Shown: piece after piece, positions 24,252-33,894 of the stretch
Layout of the letters: each line of letters opens with the position of its first letter
How positions within the stretch are numbered: the stretch's first letter is position 1
Assembly: GCA_937901745.1 (NCBI GenBank)
Contig: CALGSZ010000022.1
Location: 62,001-126,000, forward strand
Reading direction: 5' to 3'
Source: an uncultured Chloroflexota bacterium
Lineage (GTDB): Bacteria > Chloroflexota > Chloroflexia > Thermomicrobiales > UBA6265
DNA length: 64,000 nt
The notes under the pieces: model-generated
Seen by the model: the letters and a program-made list of their open reading frames with translations, nothing else
Databases searched by the model: none
What the model was told of the DNA's origin: nothing
Translations under genes and position numbers: made by a program

Positions 24252-26894
24252 TCAGGCAGCGCGGCTCGACGCGGCGAGGCTGCGGAGGCGCGGCCAGAAC
24301 TCCAGCCGGAGCGCAAGCTCGATCAAGAGAAGCAGCAGGGCGAGCGCCAGCGGCACGTACCAGATCGCTTGGTAGTTGCGGAGTGGGGAGCCGCTGCCAA
24401 CCGCTTCGCCGAAGACGCCGCCCGGATCGTCAAGCGACAGCACCCGCCCGCCAGTTCGCTCCGCGATGGTCCGGAGAAGGGCATGCCCGTCCGGCGCCGG
24501 CTGCAGCTCAGGAGAGGGTGGGACGGCGAACCCGGCCAGCTCCTCGATCGTGACATCGCCGCGCACCTGCCGCAGCGCGATCTCGTAGGCGCCGGGCTCC
24601 GGAGATCGGACGCGGAACTGATACTCACCGGGGCCTGATTGATAGAGCGGGATATCCTCGCTGGTCGCGCCGGACGGCGAAGTCACGGTCGCCCAGGTGG
24701 GCGCATTATTGACATAATCCGAGCCATCGCCCGTGGCCGTGACGGTGATGACGACCTCCGTTCCTTCCCGCTCGACGTCAACCTGAAGCGGGCGATTCTC
24801 GGGGTCGGGGAGCGCCCAACGCACGACGTTCGCCCAGAACTCGTCATAACGTTCCCATTCCGGCCAGCCGAGTGCGAAATCGCTGCCGTCGTCCGCTGTC
24901 CAGGCAACGACCCGGCCGAGACCGAGTTGCCACTTGGCGAGAATCGGATCCTCGCGAGTGCTGGTCAGCACAACTTGCGCGTCCGGCTTGGCTTTCGCGA
25001 AGTCGTAGCCCTGGAGCGGGGGCAGATCCTGTGGCTCGAAGCCATGCATGATCGGGCTCGGCCGCGTCTGGATGGGAGCAAACTCGCCACGGATGACCGA
25101 CTGGCTTCCGGCGCTTTGCGCCTCGGCAAGCGTCAGGCGCGGGATGTCCTCGGGTCGCTCGGTGAAGTGGTACCGCCCGTTGCCCCATTCGGCGAGATTC
25201 TGCAGAAGGTTGGTATCCGCGTCGTCGCCGATGGCGATTGTCGAGAGCGTCGTGCGGTGCTCAGCCATCTCGTCGATCAGCCGCCGGTAGCTTTCCTCCG
25301 TGCCAGTCCGGGATTTGCCATCGGACAGCAGGACAATGTGGCGAACGTCGGCCTCCGTCCTGGAGATCGCGTCGAAGCCAACGTTCAGCGCCGGGTAGAT
25401 CTCCGTGCCGCCATCGGCGCTGATTTGCTCGACCGCCGCGTTGATCGCGTTCCGCGTCGCTTCGCCCTCGATCCGCGTCATTGGCAGGATCCATTCCTGC
25501 TGGTCGTTGAAGACGAGGATGCCCACCTCGTCGCCGTCGGCCAGCGCCTGGGCCGCGACACGGACCGCCTCCTTCGCCATATCGATCTTGCTCGTCCCGC
25601 CGAGCGGGTCGTAGCTCATCGAGCCGGACTTGTCCATAATCAGCAGGAGCGCCACACGTTGCCGCTGACGACCGTCGGTCACCTGGACCCTCACCGGCAA
25701 GGTCTCTTCGAGGACCGTGCCCGCGTAGTTGCCTGGCCCATAGCTCGAGGTGCCGCCGAGCACGACCAGGCCGCGCCCGAGCGTCTTCGTCGCCTCTCGC
25801 AGCGCCGTCAGCTGATCGAGGGTGAACGCGTTCGCCGGGACGTTATTCAGAATCGCCGCGTCGTAGGTGCCGAGCTCCGAGAGGCGAGACGGGACATCCG
25901 CCGGCTCGATCGTCGTCACCTCCGCGCCACGGCGCTCCAGCGCGCCGCGCAACAGACCGGGGTCCGCGCCGCGTGGTGTAACCAGCAGGACGTGCGGCGC
26001 GTCACGGACCACGACGGCGAGTGGCAAGACGTTGTTCTCCGGATATCGATCGATTGCGGGATCGCCAGTTACGCGTAATGTCAGCCGGTGGAGGCCGGGC
26101 TCGAGATTCGTGACTTCGAAGGTGTGCGAGCTCAAGCCGGCCGGGAAGGTCTTGGCTTCCGGCACTTCGCTCACGCCGTCCACCTCGAGCGCGATTTCGC
26201 CTGACCCTTCCTGGTCCGTCGCCACGCTCGCGACGACCGTGACTGTCTCCCCAACCCAGACCGCGTTCGGCGCGGTGGCACCCTCGATCCGAAGATCTCC
26301 CTCGCTGACGCCGGGCACGGGTAAGACATCAATCGGGGTTTCGTCCGCGGCAGCCTGTCCCGCTTGGTTGAGCGCCGTCCCGATGTTCTCCGCACCGTCG
26401 GAGATGAGGACGATGCGGCGAGATCCGACCGGGAGAGTCCGCGCCAGCGCGAGCGCGGACTCGAGGTTGGTGTGCTCCCGATCCTCAACCTCGGCTTCGG
26501 TCCATCCGCTCCCGAGCGAATCGGCGCTGGTGGAGTTTGCCGCTAGGGTAGGGGAGGCGCCAAACGTGACGACCGCGGCTCGATCCTGGCCGCCAGCGTC
26601 GCCGAGGGCACTGGCGATCCAATTCTCGATCTGCCGTGCCGTCTCGTCGCTGATGCTCCGGGAGCGGTCGACGACGAAGACGGTGCTCGTCGCCCCCGAG
26701 CCCTTCGTCAACAGCGGCTCGGCCAGCGAGATCGCCAGCAGCGCGACGACCGCGACGCGGAGCCAAACGGCGGCGGGCGGCATGCCACGCCGGCGAACGC
26801 CGAAGACGATGCCAGCGACGGCGATGACGGGAATCGCCAGGAGTATCCAAAGCGCGGACGGACGGGCAAAGGTGAGGCCGAGCCATTCAGTCAT
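24252..26894 (-). CDS. Membrane protein with two von Willebrand A domains and a GATase-like domain
   Basis: An 880-aa membrane protein. Two spans lie at the N-terminus (about 14-33 and 41-62) and one near 845-866. VWA domain 1 begins at FVVDRSRSISDE (MIDAS-type DxSxS); a class I glutamine-amidotransferase-like segment without an evident catalytic Cys follows (HVLLVTPRGADPG to LVVLGGTSSYGPG). VWA domain 2 begins at LLIMDKSGSMSYD (DxSGS). The arrangement matches large proteins found with BatA and DUF58 partners. The start ATG overlaps the preceding stop by 4 nt. Metal-dependent ligand binding at the cell surface is likely; the process is unknown. Confidence 0.87.
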   Translation of the reverse strand: MTEWLGLTFARPSALWILLAIPVIAVAGIVFGVRRRGMPPAAVWLRVAVVALLAISLAEPLLTKGSGATSTVFVVDRSRSISDETARQIENWIASALGDAGGQDRAAVVTFGASPTLAANSTSADSLGSGWTEAEVEDREHTNLESALALARTLPVGSRRIVLISDGAENIGTALNQAGQAAADETPIDVLPVPGVSEGDLRIEGATAPNAVWVGETVTVVASVATDQEGSGEIALEVDGVSEVPEAKTFPAGLSSHTFEVTNLEPGLHRLTLRVTGDPAIDRYPENNVLPLAVVVRDAPHVLLVTPRGADPGLLRGALERRGAEVTTIEPADVPSRLSELGTYDAAILNNVPANAFTLDQLTALREATKTLGRGLVVLGGTSSYGPGNYAGTVLEETLPVRVQVTDGRQRQRVALLLIMDKSGSMSYDPLGGTSKIDMAKEAVRVAAQALADGDEVGILVFNDQQEWILPMTRIEGEATRNAINAAVEQISADGGTEIYPALNVGFDAISRTEADVRHIVLLSDGKSRTGTEESYRRLIDEMAEHRTTLSTIAIGDDADTNLLQNLAEWGNGRYHFTERPEDIPRLTLAEAQSAGSQSVIRGEFAPIQTRPSPIMHGFEPQDLPPLQGYDFAKAKPDAQVVLTSTREDPILAKWQLGLGRVVAWTADDGSDFALGWPEWERYDEFWANVVRWALPDPENRPLQVDVEREGTEVVITVTATGDGSDYVNNAPTWATVTSPSGATSEDIPLYQSGPGEYQFRVRSPEPGAYEIALRQVRGDVTIEELAGFAVPPSPELQPAPDGHALLRTIAERTGGRVLSLDDPGGVFGEAVGSGSPLRNYQAIWYVPLALALLLLLIELALRLEFWPRLRSLAASSRAA

Positions 26895-28924
26895 TGCACG
26901 GCACCTCCGCTAGCCCCGGCTAGAGTCCGTCGACGCCGGCCACGCAGCGGTCGCGTCGCCCAGAGCCATTCGACCGCCAGGACGATGAGCGTGAGCGCGA
27001 CCAGCGCCGGCCAGAGATCGGCCATCCCCAGGCGCGCGCGGGCTTCCTCGCTTGCCCGCGCCGTCGCCAGGATGCCGGGCAAATCCGGGTTGGCGCGAAG
27101 ATCCGATTCCCGCGTATGGCCCGCGTTGACGACCACCGTTCCAGCCGTGACTTCGTTCCCCTGAGCATCGAGCTCCGCGATGCGGTAGTCGCCCGGCCAG
27201 CCCGTGTCCGGGAAGACGACCTCCTGGAGCCCCTGGCTGGAGGACTGAGCCTCCTCATTCGTCGCTGCGCCAGAGACCGGAAGGTCAACCGGCTCTCCCT
27301 GCGGCGGCGTAACTCGCACGGTCGTCGCATCCGTCCGCGGCCGGTACCGGAGCGGGTCGCCCAGCGGGACGGAGGCCGGGAGAGCACTTGGCGCGAGCTC
27401 GGCGGCGACGTTCGCAATCAAGATGGGAAACGCGACGCGCTGAGCGATATTCGTTCGCTCGTCGTTCGGGTTGAATGTCATCACGATCATGGGCTCGCCG
27501 GTGCCCGGCGCGATTCCGCGATAGATCAGCGGCCCTTGCGAGCCGGATTCCACGTCCGAGCCACCAACGATTTCGGTCTGCGTTCCGTCGAGACGGTGGA
27601 CCGCCGTTTCCCCGAAGGTGACGCCGCTGAGATCGACGCCGGAGAGTAGGGGATCGCGCGCTCGCAGGCGGTCGACCGTCGGGGAGATCATCGTGCCGCT
27701 GGCGGTGAATATCCCCTCACGCGGCGGATTGACGAAGAGGATCGGCGCGCGAGGGAGCGCGTTCGTGGGCGGTGTCGTGCCCTCGTAGACGACCAGGTCG
27801 GCCTCGATGCTCGCCGCGTCATCATTGAGGTGCTCGGCCACCGATTGCATCGTGACCTGTGCACCCGGCAGCACCATCAACGCTCGGCGCAGATAGCCGG
27901 AGACATCCGAGACAAGCAAGATCCGCAGTCCCAGACTCGCTTCCTGGCTGAGAACGAGCGATGCAGTGTTATCCGCGTCCAGCGCGTCGGGCGCCGCGAT
28001 GCTGACGCTGACGCTGGAAGCGCCAGCCGGGATCTGCTCGACGACGACATCCAGGTCATCCTCCGCGGCGATCGTCTCCGTGCGCGTTTCGATCTCGATG
28101 CCGTCGGCGGCGATGACGATCTGGGTCGTCTGCGGCTCGCCGCCGAAGTTGACGATGCGCGCGTAAAGCTGCTGCTGGTCCGGCGCGTCCGGCACGGGGC
28201 GGGACGCGATGTCGGTGACGGCGATGTTGGCGGTGTCCGATCGGCCGACACGAACGAACTCGACCGGCGCGCCGAGATTGGCAACGATGTTCGGGTCCGC
28301 GACGAGCGCGCCATCCGAGATGAGCACTGCCTGATCGGCGAGATCGGGGAGGATCAAGTCGCGGGTAAGACGCAGCGCGGCATTGAGATCCGCGCGGCCG
28401 CCAGGCGGCGACAGGCGTCGCACGGTATCGCGGAGCGAGCTCAAGCTGGCGCTATCGGTCGCCTCGAACGTCAGCGGGTGCGTGCCAAGCAGCACCACCG
28501 TGGCGACGTCTCCCTCTCGCAGCTCGTCCAGCCTCTCGAGCGCCTTCTCGCGCGCTTCCTCAAAGCGGGATCGGCCAGACGGCGTGTCGGTCGCGACCAT
28601 ACTGGTGGAGCCATCGAGGAGGAGAATCAGATGCTTGGGCTCGGTCCGCGTCCCCAGACCGCCGAACGTTTGGGACGCGACCGGGCGCGCGAGCGCGAGC
28701 GCGATTGCCGCGACGATCAGCAGATGCAGCAGCAGGAGCAGGCTCAGCGGCGGCCGGCGAAAGCGCGCGGTCTCGGTCCGCTCCTGCATCGCGGCGAGCC
28801 AGAACCGTAGTGTCGGCACGGACCGCACGACCGGCGCGGTGTGCCGCATGTGGAATAGGATGACCAGCGGCACACCGACGAGCGCGATCAAGCCGAGCGG
28901 CGCCAAGAGCGAGAGGCCGCTCAT
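26891..28924 (-). CDS. BatA-like membrane protein with VWA domain
   Basis: A 677-aa protein with the BatA/aerotolerance N-terminal layout: span at about 5-25 (LLAPLGLIALVGVPLVILF), a basic loop, a second span at about 58-78, then a VWA domain starting LLLDGSTSMVAT (DxSTS MIDAS). A long beta-rich external region follows, and a final span near the C-terminus (WPALVALTLIVLAVEWLW). ATGA overlaps link it to the genes on both sides. It is the paralogue of the next, larger gene, and the two probably form one complex. Confidence 0.88.
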   Translation of the reverse strand: MSGLSLLAPLGLIALVGVPLVILFHMRHTAPVVRSVPTLRFWLAAMQERTETARFRRPPLSLLLLLHLLIVAAIALALARPVASQTFGGLGTRTEPKHLILLLDGSTSMVATDTPSGRSRFEEAREKALERLDELREGDVATVVLLGTHPLTFEATDSASLSSLRDTVRRLSPPGGRADLNAALRLTRDLILPDLADQAVLISDGALVADPNIVANLGAPVEFVRVGRSDTANIAVTDIASRPVPDAPDQQQLYARIVNFGGEPQTTQIVIAADGIEIETRTETIAAEDDLDVVVEQIPAGASSVSVSIAAPDALDADNTASLVLSQEASLGLRILLVSDVSGYLRRALMVLPGAQVTMQSVAEHLNDDAASIEADLVVYEGTTPPTNALPRAPILFVNPPREGIFTASGTMISPTVDRLRARDPLLSGVDLSGVTFGETAVHRLDGTQTEIVGGSDVESGSQGPLIYRGIAPGTGEPMIVMTFNPNDERTNIAQRVAFPILIANVAAELAPSALPASVPLGDPLRYRPRTDATTVRVTPPQGEPVDLPVSGAATNEEAQSSSQGLQEVVFPDTGWPGDYRIAELDAQGNEVTAGTVVVNAGHTRESDLRANPDLPGILATARASEEARARLGMADLWPALVALTLIVLAVEWLWATRPLRGRRRRTLAGASGGAVQ

Positions 28925-29940
28925 GCGAGCACCCCCCGCGCGTGCAGTAACTGCAGGACGATCGTCTCGAACGGCCAGTCAGTCTGGAGCCGGAGGTATT
29001 CGGCATCCTCGCTGGCGCAGGCGGACTCGATCTCCGCCAGCCATGTGTTCACTGCCGCCTCGTACCGCTGAAGCACCTGCGACGTCGGTGTCAGCCGCAG
29101 CCGCGCCGCCGATTCGACATCGAGCAGCTCCGTCTGCGTGAGGCGGCCGCCCACGCCAGTTGGCAGGTATGACGCGGGAGCTAGCTCTCCCTCATCCACG
29201 ATGTGGACGACGATCGCCTGCCAGCCGCGCGATCGCAGCTCGCGGAGCCCCGACTTAAGGTCAGCGGGCTCGCCGGAGAGGAGATCGGAGACGAGCACGA
29301 GGATGCCAGGTCGCCGACGCGCGCGCACGTAGCGATCGAGCGACGCTGGGAGATCGGTTTCGCCCAGCGGCTCCAGCGCCGACAGGAAGTTCAGCATCGG
29401 CATCACGTGTGCGCGGCCCTGCGCCGGCCCAAACATCACGCCGAGGTCGCGTCCAAACGGCGCGACGACGACGCGATCGAAGTGCCACAACGAGACATAA
29501 CAAAGCGATCCGGCGAGGCGGCGCGCGTAGGTGAATTTGGTCGGCAGCGCCGGATCACTGCGCCAGTCCATCGAGGTGCTAGCGTCAAGCAAGATGTGAA
29601 CGGTGAGCTCGGTCGTCACTTCGCTGAGGCGGACGAAGAGCTCATCGAGACGGCTGTAGATGTTCCAGTCGATGCGCCGGAAATCGTCGCCCCGGCTGTA
29701 GCTCTTGAAGTCGGCGAACTCTGGTGAGGAGCCGCGCCGCCGCGAGCGATGCTCGCCAGCGAGCCCTTCCGCGATAGAGCGCCGCGAGAGGAGCACCAGG
29801 CGCCGCAGCCGAGCGAGAAGCTCCTCATCGAACAGGGGCTCGTCGCGATTCGGCGTGGGCCATGTCGGCCAGGCAGTCCGGTGCCCTTGGCGAGACGGCG
29901 CGATCTGGCGTAGGCGATCGGCTAGGCGCGTCCGGATCAC
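28921..29940 (-). CDS. DUF58 protein
   Basis: A 339-aa cytosolic protein of the DUF58 family, which is usually encoded next to MoxR AAA+ ATPases and VWA proteins. The signature FKSYSRGDDFRRIDWNIYSR is present near residues 75-95, followed by a VWA-like MIDAS LLDASTSMDW. It overlaps both neighbours by 4 nt. No MoxR gene is found in this operon, which is atypical. Confidence 0.92.
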   Translation of the reverse strand: MIRTRLADRLRQIAPSRQGHRTAWPTWPTPNRDEPLFDEELLARLRRLVLLSRRSIAEGLAGEHRSRRRGSSPEFADFKSYSRGDDFRRIDWNIYSRLDELFVRLSEVTTELTVHILLDASTSMDWRSDPALPTKFTYARRLAGSLCYVSLWHFDRVVVAPFGRDLGVMFGPAQGRAHVMPMLNFLSALEPLGETDLPASLDRYVRARRRPGILVLVSDLLSGEPADLKSGLRELRSRGWQAIVVHIVDEGELAPASYLPTGVGGRLTQTELLDVESAARLRLTPTSQVLQRYEAAVNTWLAEIESACASEDAEYLRLQTDWPFETIVLQLLHARGVLA

Positions 29941-31931
29941 CGTTCCGACTCCGAGAAGTAGGCTTCGACGATCGATCGGTAGGTTGGGGGTACGCGGTTG
30001 CTGTCCGGTCCGGCGGCGCCGACTTCGCCCTGGACGGCGTTGCCGCTGCTGATCGCGACGCCCGGGCCAGCGCCGGAGTTCGCCCCGCTGCCGGTGCTGC
30101 TCGTCTGCACCGATGCCCCGTCGGGCGCGCGGGACAGCGTGATCGCCTCGCGCGGATCGACCTCCGCCTCGCGCCCCTGGCCCGTGGATTCGGCTCGGCC
30201 GGGCGCTTGTGTCTCGGACGGCGGGCCTTCGCTGGACGTCTCGCCATCGGGGCTCTGCTCGCCGCCCTCTTGCGCGGCAGCCTCTTGCCGCTCCGCGGCG
30301 CTTTGGCCGCCAGCATTGCTCCCTTGGCTGGCGGCATCGCCCTGCTCGGACCCGTCCGATCCCTGACTACCCGGATCACCTGCCTCGCGCGCTTGCGCGC
30401 CCGCATCCTGTCCGGGCTCTTGCGGCTCGCCTGCGGTCGTCTCCCCGCTCGCTGACTGCTGTCCTTCAGAGGCGGGATCGCCGTCCGCGCCCTGGTTCTC
30501 CGACTGAGCACCCGACTGATCCCCGGCGTCGCTCGAGGCCGATTCAGCCCGCGAGCCGTCGGCTGACTGGCTCTGGCTGCTCCCTTCCTGCTCGGCGCTC
30601 TGCTGGCCGTCCTGCTGATTTGAGCTCGGATTGGATGACTCTTGGCTCGCGGAGGGTTCACCGCCGCCCTCGCCGCTTTGCTGAGCCGCGCGGGCCTGTT
30701 CCAATTGCTGCGCGAGCTCCTGCTGCGAGACGACATCCTGCCCGGTCTGCTCGACCGCGTCGCCTAGCTCGCGCACGCCCTCCTTGGCCGGCTCGTCGCC
30801 TTCTCGCAGTCCATCGGCAGCGCGCCGCGAGGCTTCGGAGAGCGATTGGCTTCCCTCGGAAATCTCAGAAGCCGCCTGGTCGAGATCCCGCGCCAGCTGC
30901 TCGCGCGAGGCGGGCGAGAGCCGATCCGCTTGCTCGGCCAGATCGCGCAGGGAGTCAGCCGCCTCGTCATAGTCGCCGCGCTCGATCGCCTCGGCCGCGT
31001 CGCTCGTCACCGCGTGATCGCGGAGCGCCTCCGCCAGCCTCAGTAGATCCTCGCGCGCCTGGTTGGAACGCTGGGCACGCTCTTCGATCTCCTCCAGTGT
31101 CGGGAGATCCTGCGTGGCGCTCGCCGCGCTCGGGTTCGTCAGCTGCTCCTGGAACCGCTCGGACGCCGGCTTGAAGGGCGGGACAGCGCCCGCCTGGGTC
31201 GGTGGGATCTCTCCGCCGACGCCGCGCAGGAAGTACAGCGACGCCAGCAGCAACCCGGTGGCGATGACCATCACAACCTCGCGCACCGGAGGCCGGATGG
31301 CGAACGCCGGATGACCGCGGAACTCGGCGACGACATTCGCGGCGTCGGCCACCTGCAAGTAGACCAGCGGCGCGCGCTCACCAGGCGCGGGCACGCCCTT
31401 GCCGAGGTTGTCCACCGCCGTGACCATTCGCTCTTGCAAGCCGAAGGAGCGATCGAGCATCCGCGCGACCTGTCGCCGGGTCGGGCGGACGAGCGCGGCG
31501 AAGATTGCACCGGGCACGAGACAAACCGCGACGATCCAGCCGACGGCGCTTTCCCGGAACTCTGGACCGCCCTGGATATCGAGCATCAGCCACACGCAGG
31601 CAACGATCAGCCCGAGCCAGACGGAGCGGACGAGGATCGCCAATATCCGCTGGAGCCAGACGCGCCGCGCGATCCAATTGAGATGCCGCACGACATAATC
31701 ACCGGCCGGCCCGGCGGGCGGCGCCTTTCGATCGCGCGCGGGAAGATGCGGGGCCGGGATATCGGACGCGAGCCAGAACGGCGCCGTGATCGTGCGGTAG
31801 ATTCCGGTGCGGACTGCCTTGCCATCCGGGCGACGCAAGGTCCGAGCGCGTCGCGCGTCACGGAGCCAACCGCGAGGCTGGAGATCTATGACGGGCCGTG
31901 GAGATTCCGGCAGCGTGAGTCGAGTTGCCAT
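29937..31931 (-). CDS. DUF4175-like membrane protein with Gln/Ser/Glu-rich region
   Basis: A 664-aa protein with three membrane spans in the first 245 residues (about 100-118, 131-150 and 218-237). A predicted coiled-coil (about 280-405) follows, then about 190 residues of low-complexity Gln/Ser/Glu/Gly sequence, and a short conserved-looking end VPPTYRSIVEAYF. The layout resembles DUF4175 proteins seen in Bat/MoxR loci. The start ATG is 6 nt downstream of the preceding stop, and its end overlaps the DUF58 gene. Function unknown. Confidence 0.8.
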   Translation of the reverse strand: MATRLTLPESPRPVIDLQPRGWLRDARRARTLRRPDGKAVRTGIYRTITAPFWLASDIPAPHLPARDRKAPPAGPAGDYVVRHLNWIARRVWLQRILAILVRSVWLGLIVACVWLMLDIQGGPEFRESAVGWIVAVCLVPGAIFAALVRPTRRQVARMLDRSFGLQERMVTAVDNLGKGVPAPGERAPLVYLQVADAANVVAEFRGHPAFAIRPPVREVVMVIATGLLLASLYFLRGVGGEIPPTQAGAVPPFKPASERFQEQLTNPSAASATQDLPTLEEIEERAQRSNQAREDLLRLAEALRDHAVTSDAAEAIERGDYDEAADSLRDLAEQADRLSPASREQLARDLDQAASEISEGSQSLSEASRRAADGLREGDEPAKEGVRELGDAVEQTGQDVVSQQELAQQLEQARAAQQSGEGGGEPSASQESSNPSSNQQDGQQSAEQEGSSQSQSADGSRAESASSDAGDQSGAQSENQGADGDPASEGQQSASGETTAGEPQEPGQDAGAQAREAGDPGSQGSDGSEQGDAASQGSNAGGQSAAERQEAAAQEGGEQSPDGETSSEGPPSETQAPGRAESTGQGREAEVDPREAITLSRAPDGASVQTSSTGSGANSGAGPGVAISSGNAVQGEVGAAGPDSNRVPPTYRSIVEAYFSESER

Positions 31932-31937
31932 GAGCAG

Positions 31938-33467
31938 TTACTCCCACCGTAGCTCCGACGTCCCGCGGGACCAGAGCCAGAGGGCGAGCCACGCCAGCGT
32001 CAGGACGGCAAGCGCGCCGAGCATTAGCACGAGCCGGCGCTGGCGAGTGTCGAGATCGGACAGAACGCTTTGTGCTTGGGCCCGGCGCTCGTCATCGCCG
32101 AGCCGGGCGAAGAGGGTGCCCGCCTCCAAGGCCGCCGCGCGCGCCTCGGGATAGTCGCCCCAGGTTTGGGCGCGAGCCAGCGCTTCTTCCAGGCGGGTTT
32201 CCGCCCTCAATCCGTCGGCGACGAGCTGCTCGTAGTCGGCGATCAGGTCGTCAGGGCGTTGCTCCGGCGGCAAGAGGGCGTATTGATCTTTCGCTTTCGC
32301 GAGGTTGACACTCGCGCGGTCGTAAGCATGCCGCTCAAGCGCCTGCTGCGTATCCGCCATCAGCTCTTCGGCTTGAATCCCGATCGCGCACTGGGCGAGC
32401 AGAATCTCCACCTCGTCTTGCAGCCGCGAATCGTCGAGCGCCCGGAAGAGCTGCTCGGAGAGCTGGAGCACCTCCTGTGCGCCGCGATAGTTGCCGCGGG
32501 CCAGCAACTGGCGCGCCGGCTCGAGATCGAACCCGGCGGTCAGGTTCCAGCGCCAGTCGCTAGCGACCCACTGCGGGAGCCGCTCCCGCCACATCTTCTC
32601 CAGCCCGTTCGCATCGCTCGGGTAATAGGCGGCTTGAAGCGCCTCGCGCCAATTCTCCGCGGTCCGCAGCTCGACCAGGAACCGCTGAAACTCCGGCAGT
32701 CCATGGTGCTGAATCAGGTAGGCGATCACGGCATAACCCTGGGCCGCGATCAGCTCCTCATCGTCAATGGGGTTCTCGCGGTTGAGATTGGACCACGACG
32801 GCAACTCGGCCCGTTGGTTGGCGCCCTGGACGATGGCAGCGAGACGCGCCAGGCGCGGCATGTTCGGGCGCTCGACATATTGGGCGATGCCTTCATCGAA
32901 CCCGCGCGGGATGCGGAAGCTCGAGGCGATGCCCGTCAGGATGTGGGATACGGCATGACGTAGGTGATTCTCCGCCTCGAGGTCTGAGTAGGCGGCGAAG
33001 CGTGGCAGTGCGATCGAGATGTCCCGCTGGCGCGGATCGGCAAAGGCAGTGATGCCAGGCAGCTCGTTCCGTTCGATCTCCGCGACCGCGGCGTCGTAGT
33101 TGGCCGTGTCCGCGTAAACGTAGACCGCGATTTTGCGATCGGACGTCGCCTTGAACAGCAGGCTCAGCTCGTCGTACGCCGTCTCCGCCAGCGGACCATA
33201 GGTCTCCGCGAACGCCTCCGCCGTCATGCGGTCGTTGGCTTGGACGACAAAGCGGAAATGCTCGGTCTCGACCGCGGTCCATTCCTCCGTCAGCCCGCCC
33301 GGCGGCTCGGCTGCGGCCACAATGCTCGGCAGCGGCAGCATCGCCAGCGCCATGATGAGCGCGACGACAACGCCGGCGCCGCCCCGGCATCTGCCCCTTC
33401 CTCCAAACGGCGAGAGATTGGGAGGAAACTGGAATTTCGGTGTGGGAGCGGAAGCGGGTCCAGCCAT
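31938..33467 (-). CDS. Peptidase_MA-like exported protein, catalytic Glu missing
   Basis: A 509-aa protein with a signal or anchor segment at about 32-53, a gluzincin (peptidase MA)-like domain, and a helical TPR-like C-terminal region ending in a membrane span (LMLGALAVLTLAWLALWLW). The zinc motif that should read HExxH is H171-A-V-S-H175, so the catalytic Glu is Ala, while the downstream third-ligand box FDEG (E192) and IAQYVE are kept. The fold and perhaps zinc binding remain, but proteolysis is unlikely. It opens the five-gene operon, with AGGAG before the ATG. Confidence 0.82.
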   Translation of the reverse strand: MAGPASAPTPKFQFPPNLSPFGGRGRCRGGAGVVVALIMALAMLPLPSIVAAAEPPGGLTEEWTAVETEHFRFVVQANDRMTAEAFAETYGPLAETAYDELSLLFKATSDRKIAVYVYADTANYDAAVAEIERNELPGITAFADPRQRDISIALPRFAAYSDLEAENHLRHAVSHILTGIASSFRIPRGFDEGIAQYVERPNMPRLARLAAIVQGANQRAELPSWSNLNRENPIDDEELIAAQGYAVIAYLIQHHGLPEFQRFLVELRTAENWREALQAAYYPSDANGLEKMWRERLPQWVASDWRWNLTAGFDLEPARQLLARGNYRGAQEVLQLSEQLFRALDDSRLQDEVEILLAQCAIGIQAEELMADTQQALERHAYDRASVNLAKAKDQYALLPPEQRPDDLIADYEQLVADGLRAETRLEEALARAQTWGDYPEARAAALEAGTLFARLGDDERRAQAQSVLSDLDTRQRRLVLMLGALAVLTLAWLALWLWSRGTSELRWE

Positions 33468-33894
33468 CGCCTGCTCCTGAGATCAGGGAATTACGTTGGA
33501 TGCGACATGGAGATGAAGAGGAGTGGCCTTCCTGCGCTTCGATCAGCGCCGGCTGCCGCCAGAGTGACGCAAAGCACCCGGCGCGCCTGAGGGAGTGGGC
33601 TTCCCGTCCCAACGCGGAACGAACTGCTTGCCGTCTCCCATTGATAGTTGACGATATAGTCTACTCGAATGCTGCCTCCTGTCGATGGTTCCGCGCCACA
33701 ATCGCGTTACCCACCGCACCCAGTGCGGCCGCATTCGGGTAGCCAACGTTCCGCCGCCGGCGCCCGGCGGTGCGGTAGGCTTCTCTCGTCCGACCCACCT
33801 GCGCATCATCGGTGGGGAAAGCGGTGACCGTGTCCATCATTCCGACGACATGACGCGGCAGTTCGTGCAAGCTGTCCAGGAGCATGACCGACCA
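33468..33894. other. Divergent promoter region
   Basis: A 427-bp gap between the Bat-like operon (-) and the sulfur amino acid enzyme (+). TTGACG (33648-33653) and TATAGT (33655-33660) are promoter-like but too close to be one promoter; TATAGT may be the -10 for the + strand gene. I see no gene here; the + frame is open from 33685, but the conserved enzyme start is at 33895. Confidence 0.4.

Noticed and set aside
33648..33660. TTGACG and TATAGT as one promoter
   Set aside because: The two boxes are 1 bp apart and cannot be -35 and -10 of the same promoter.
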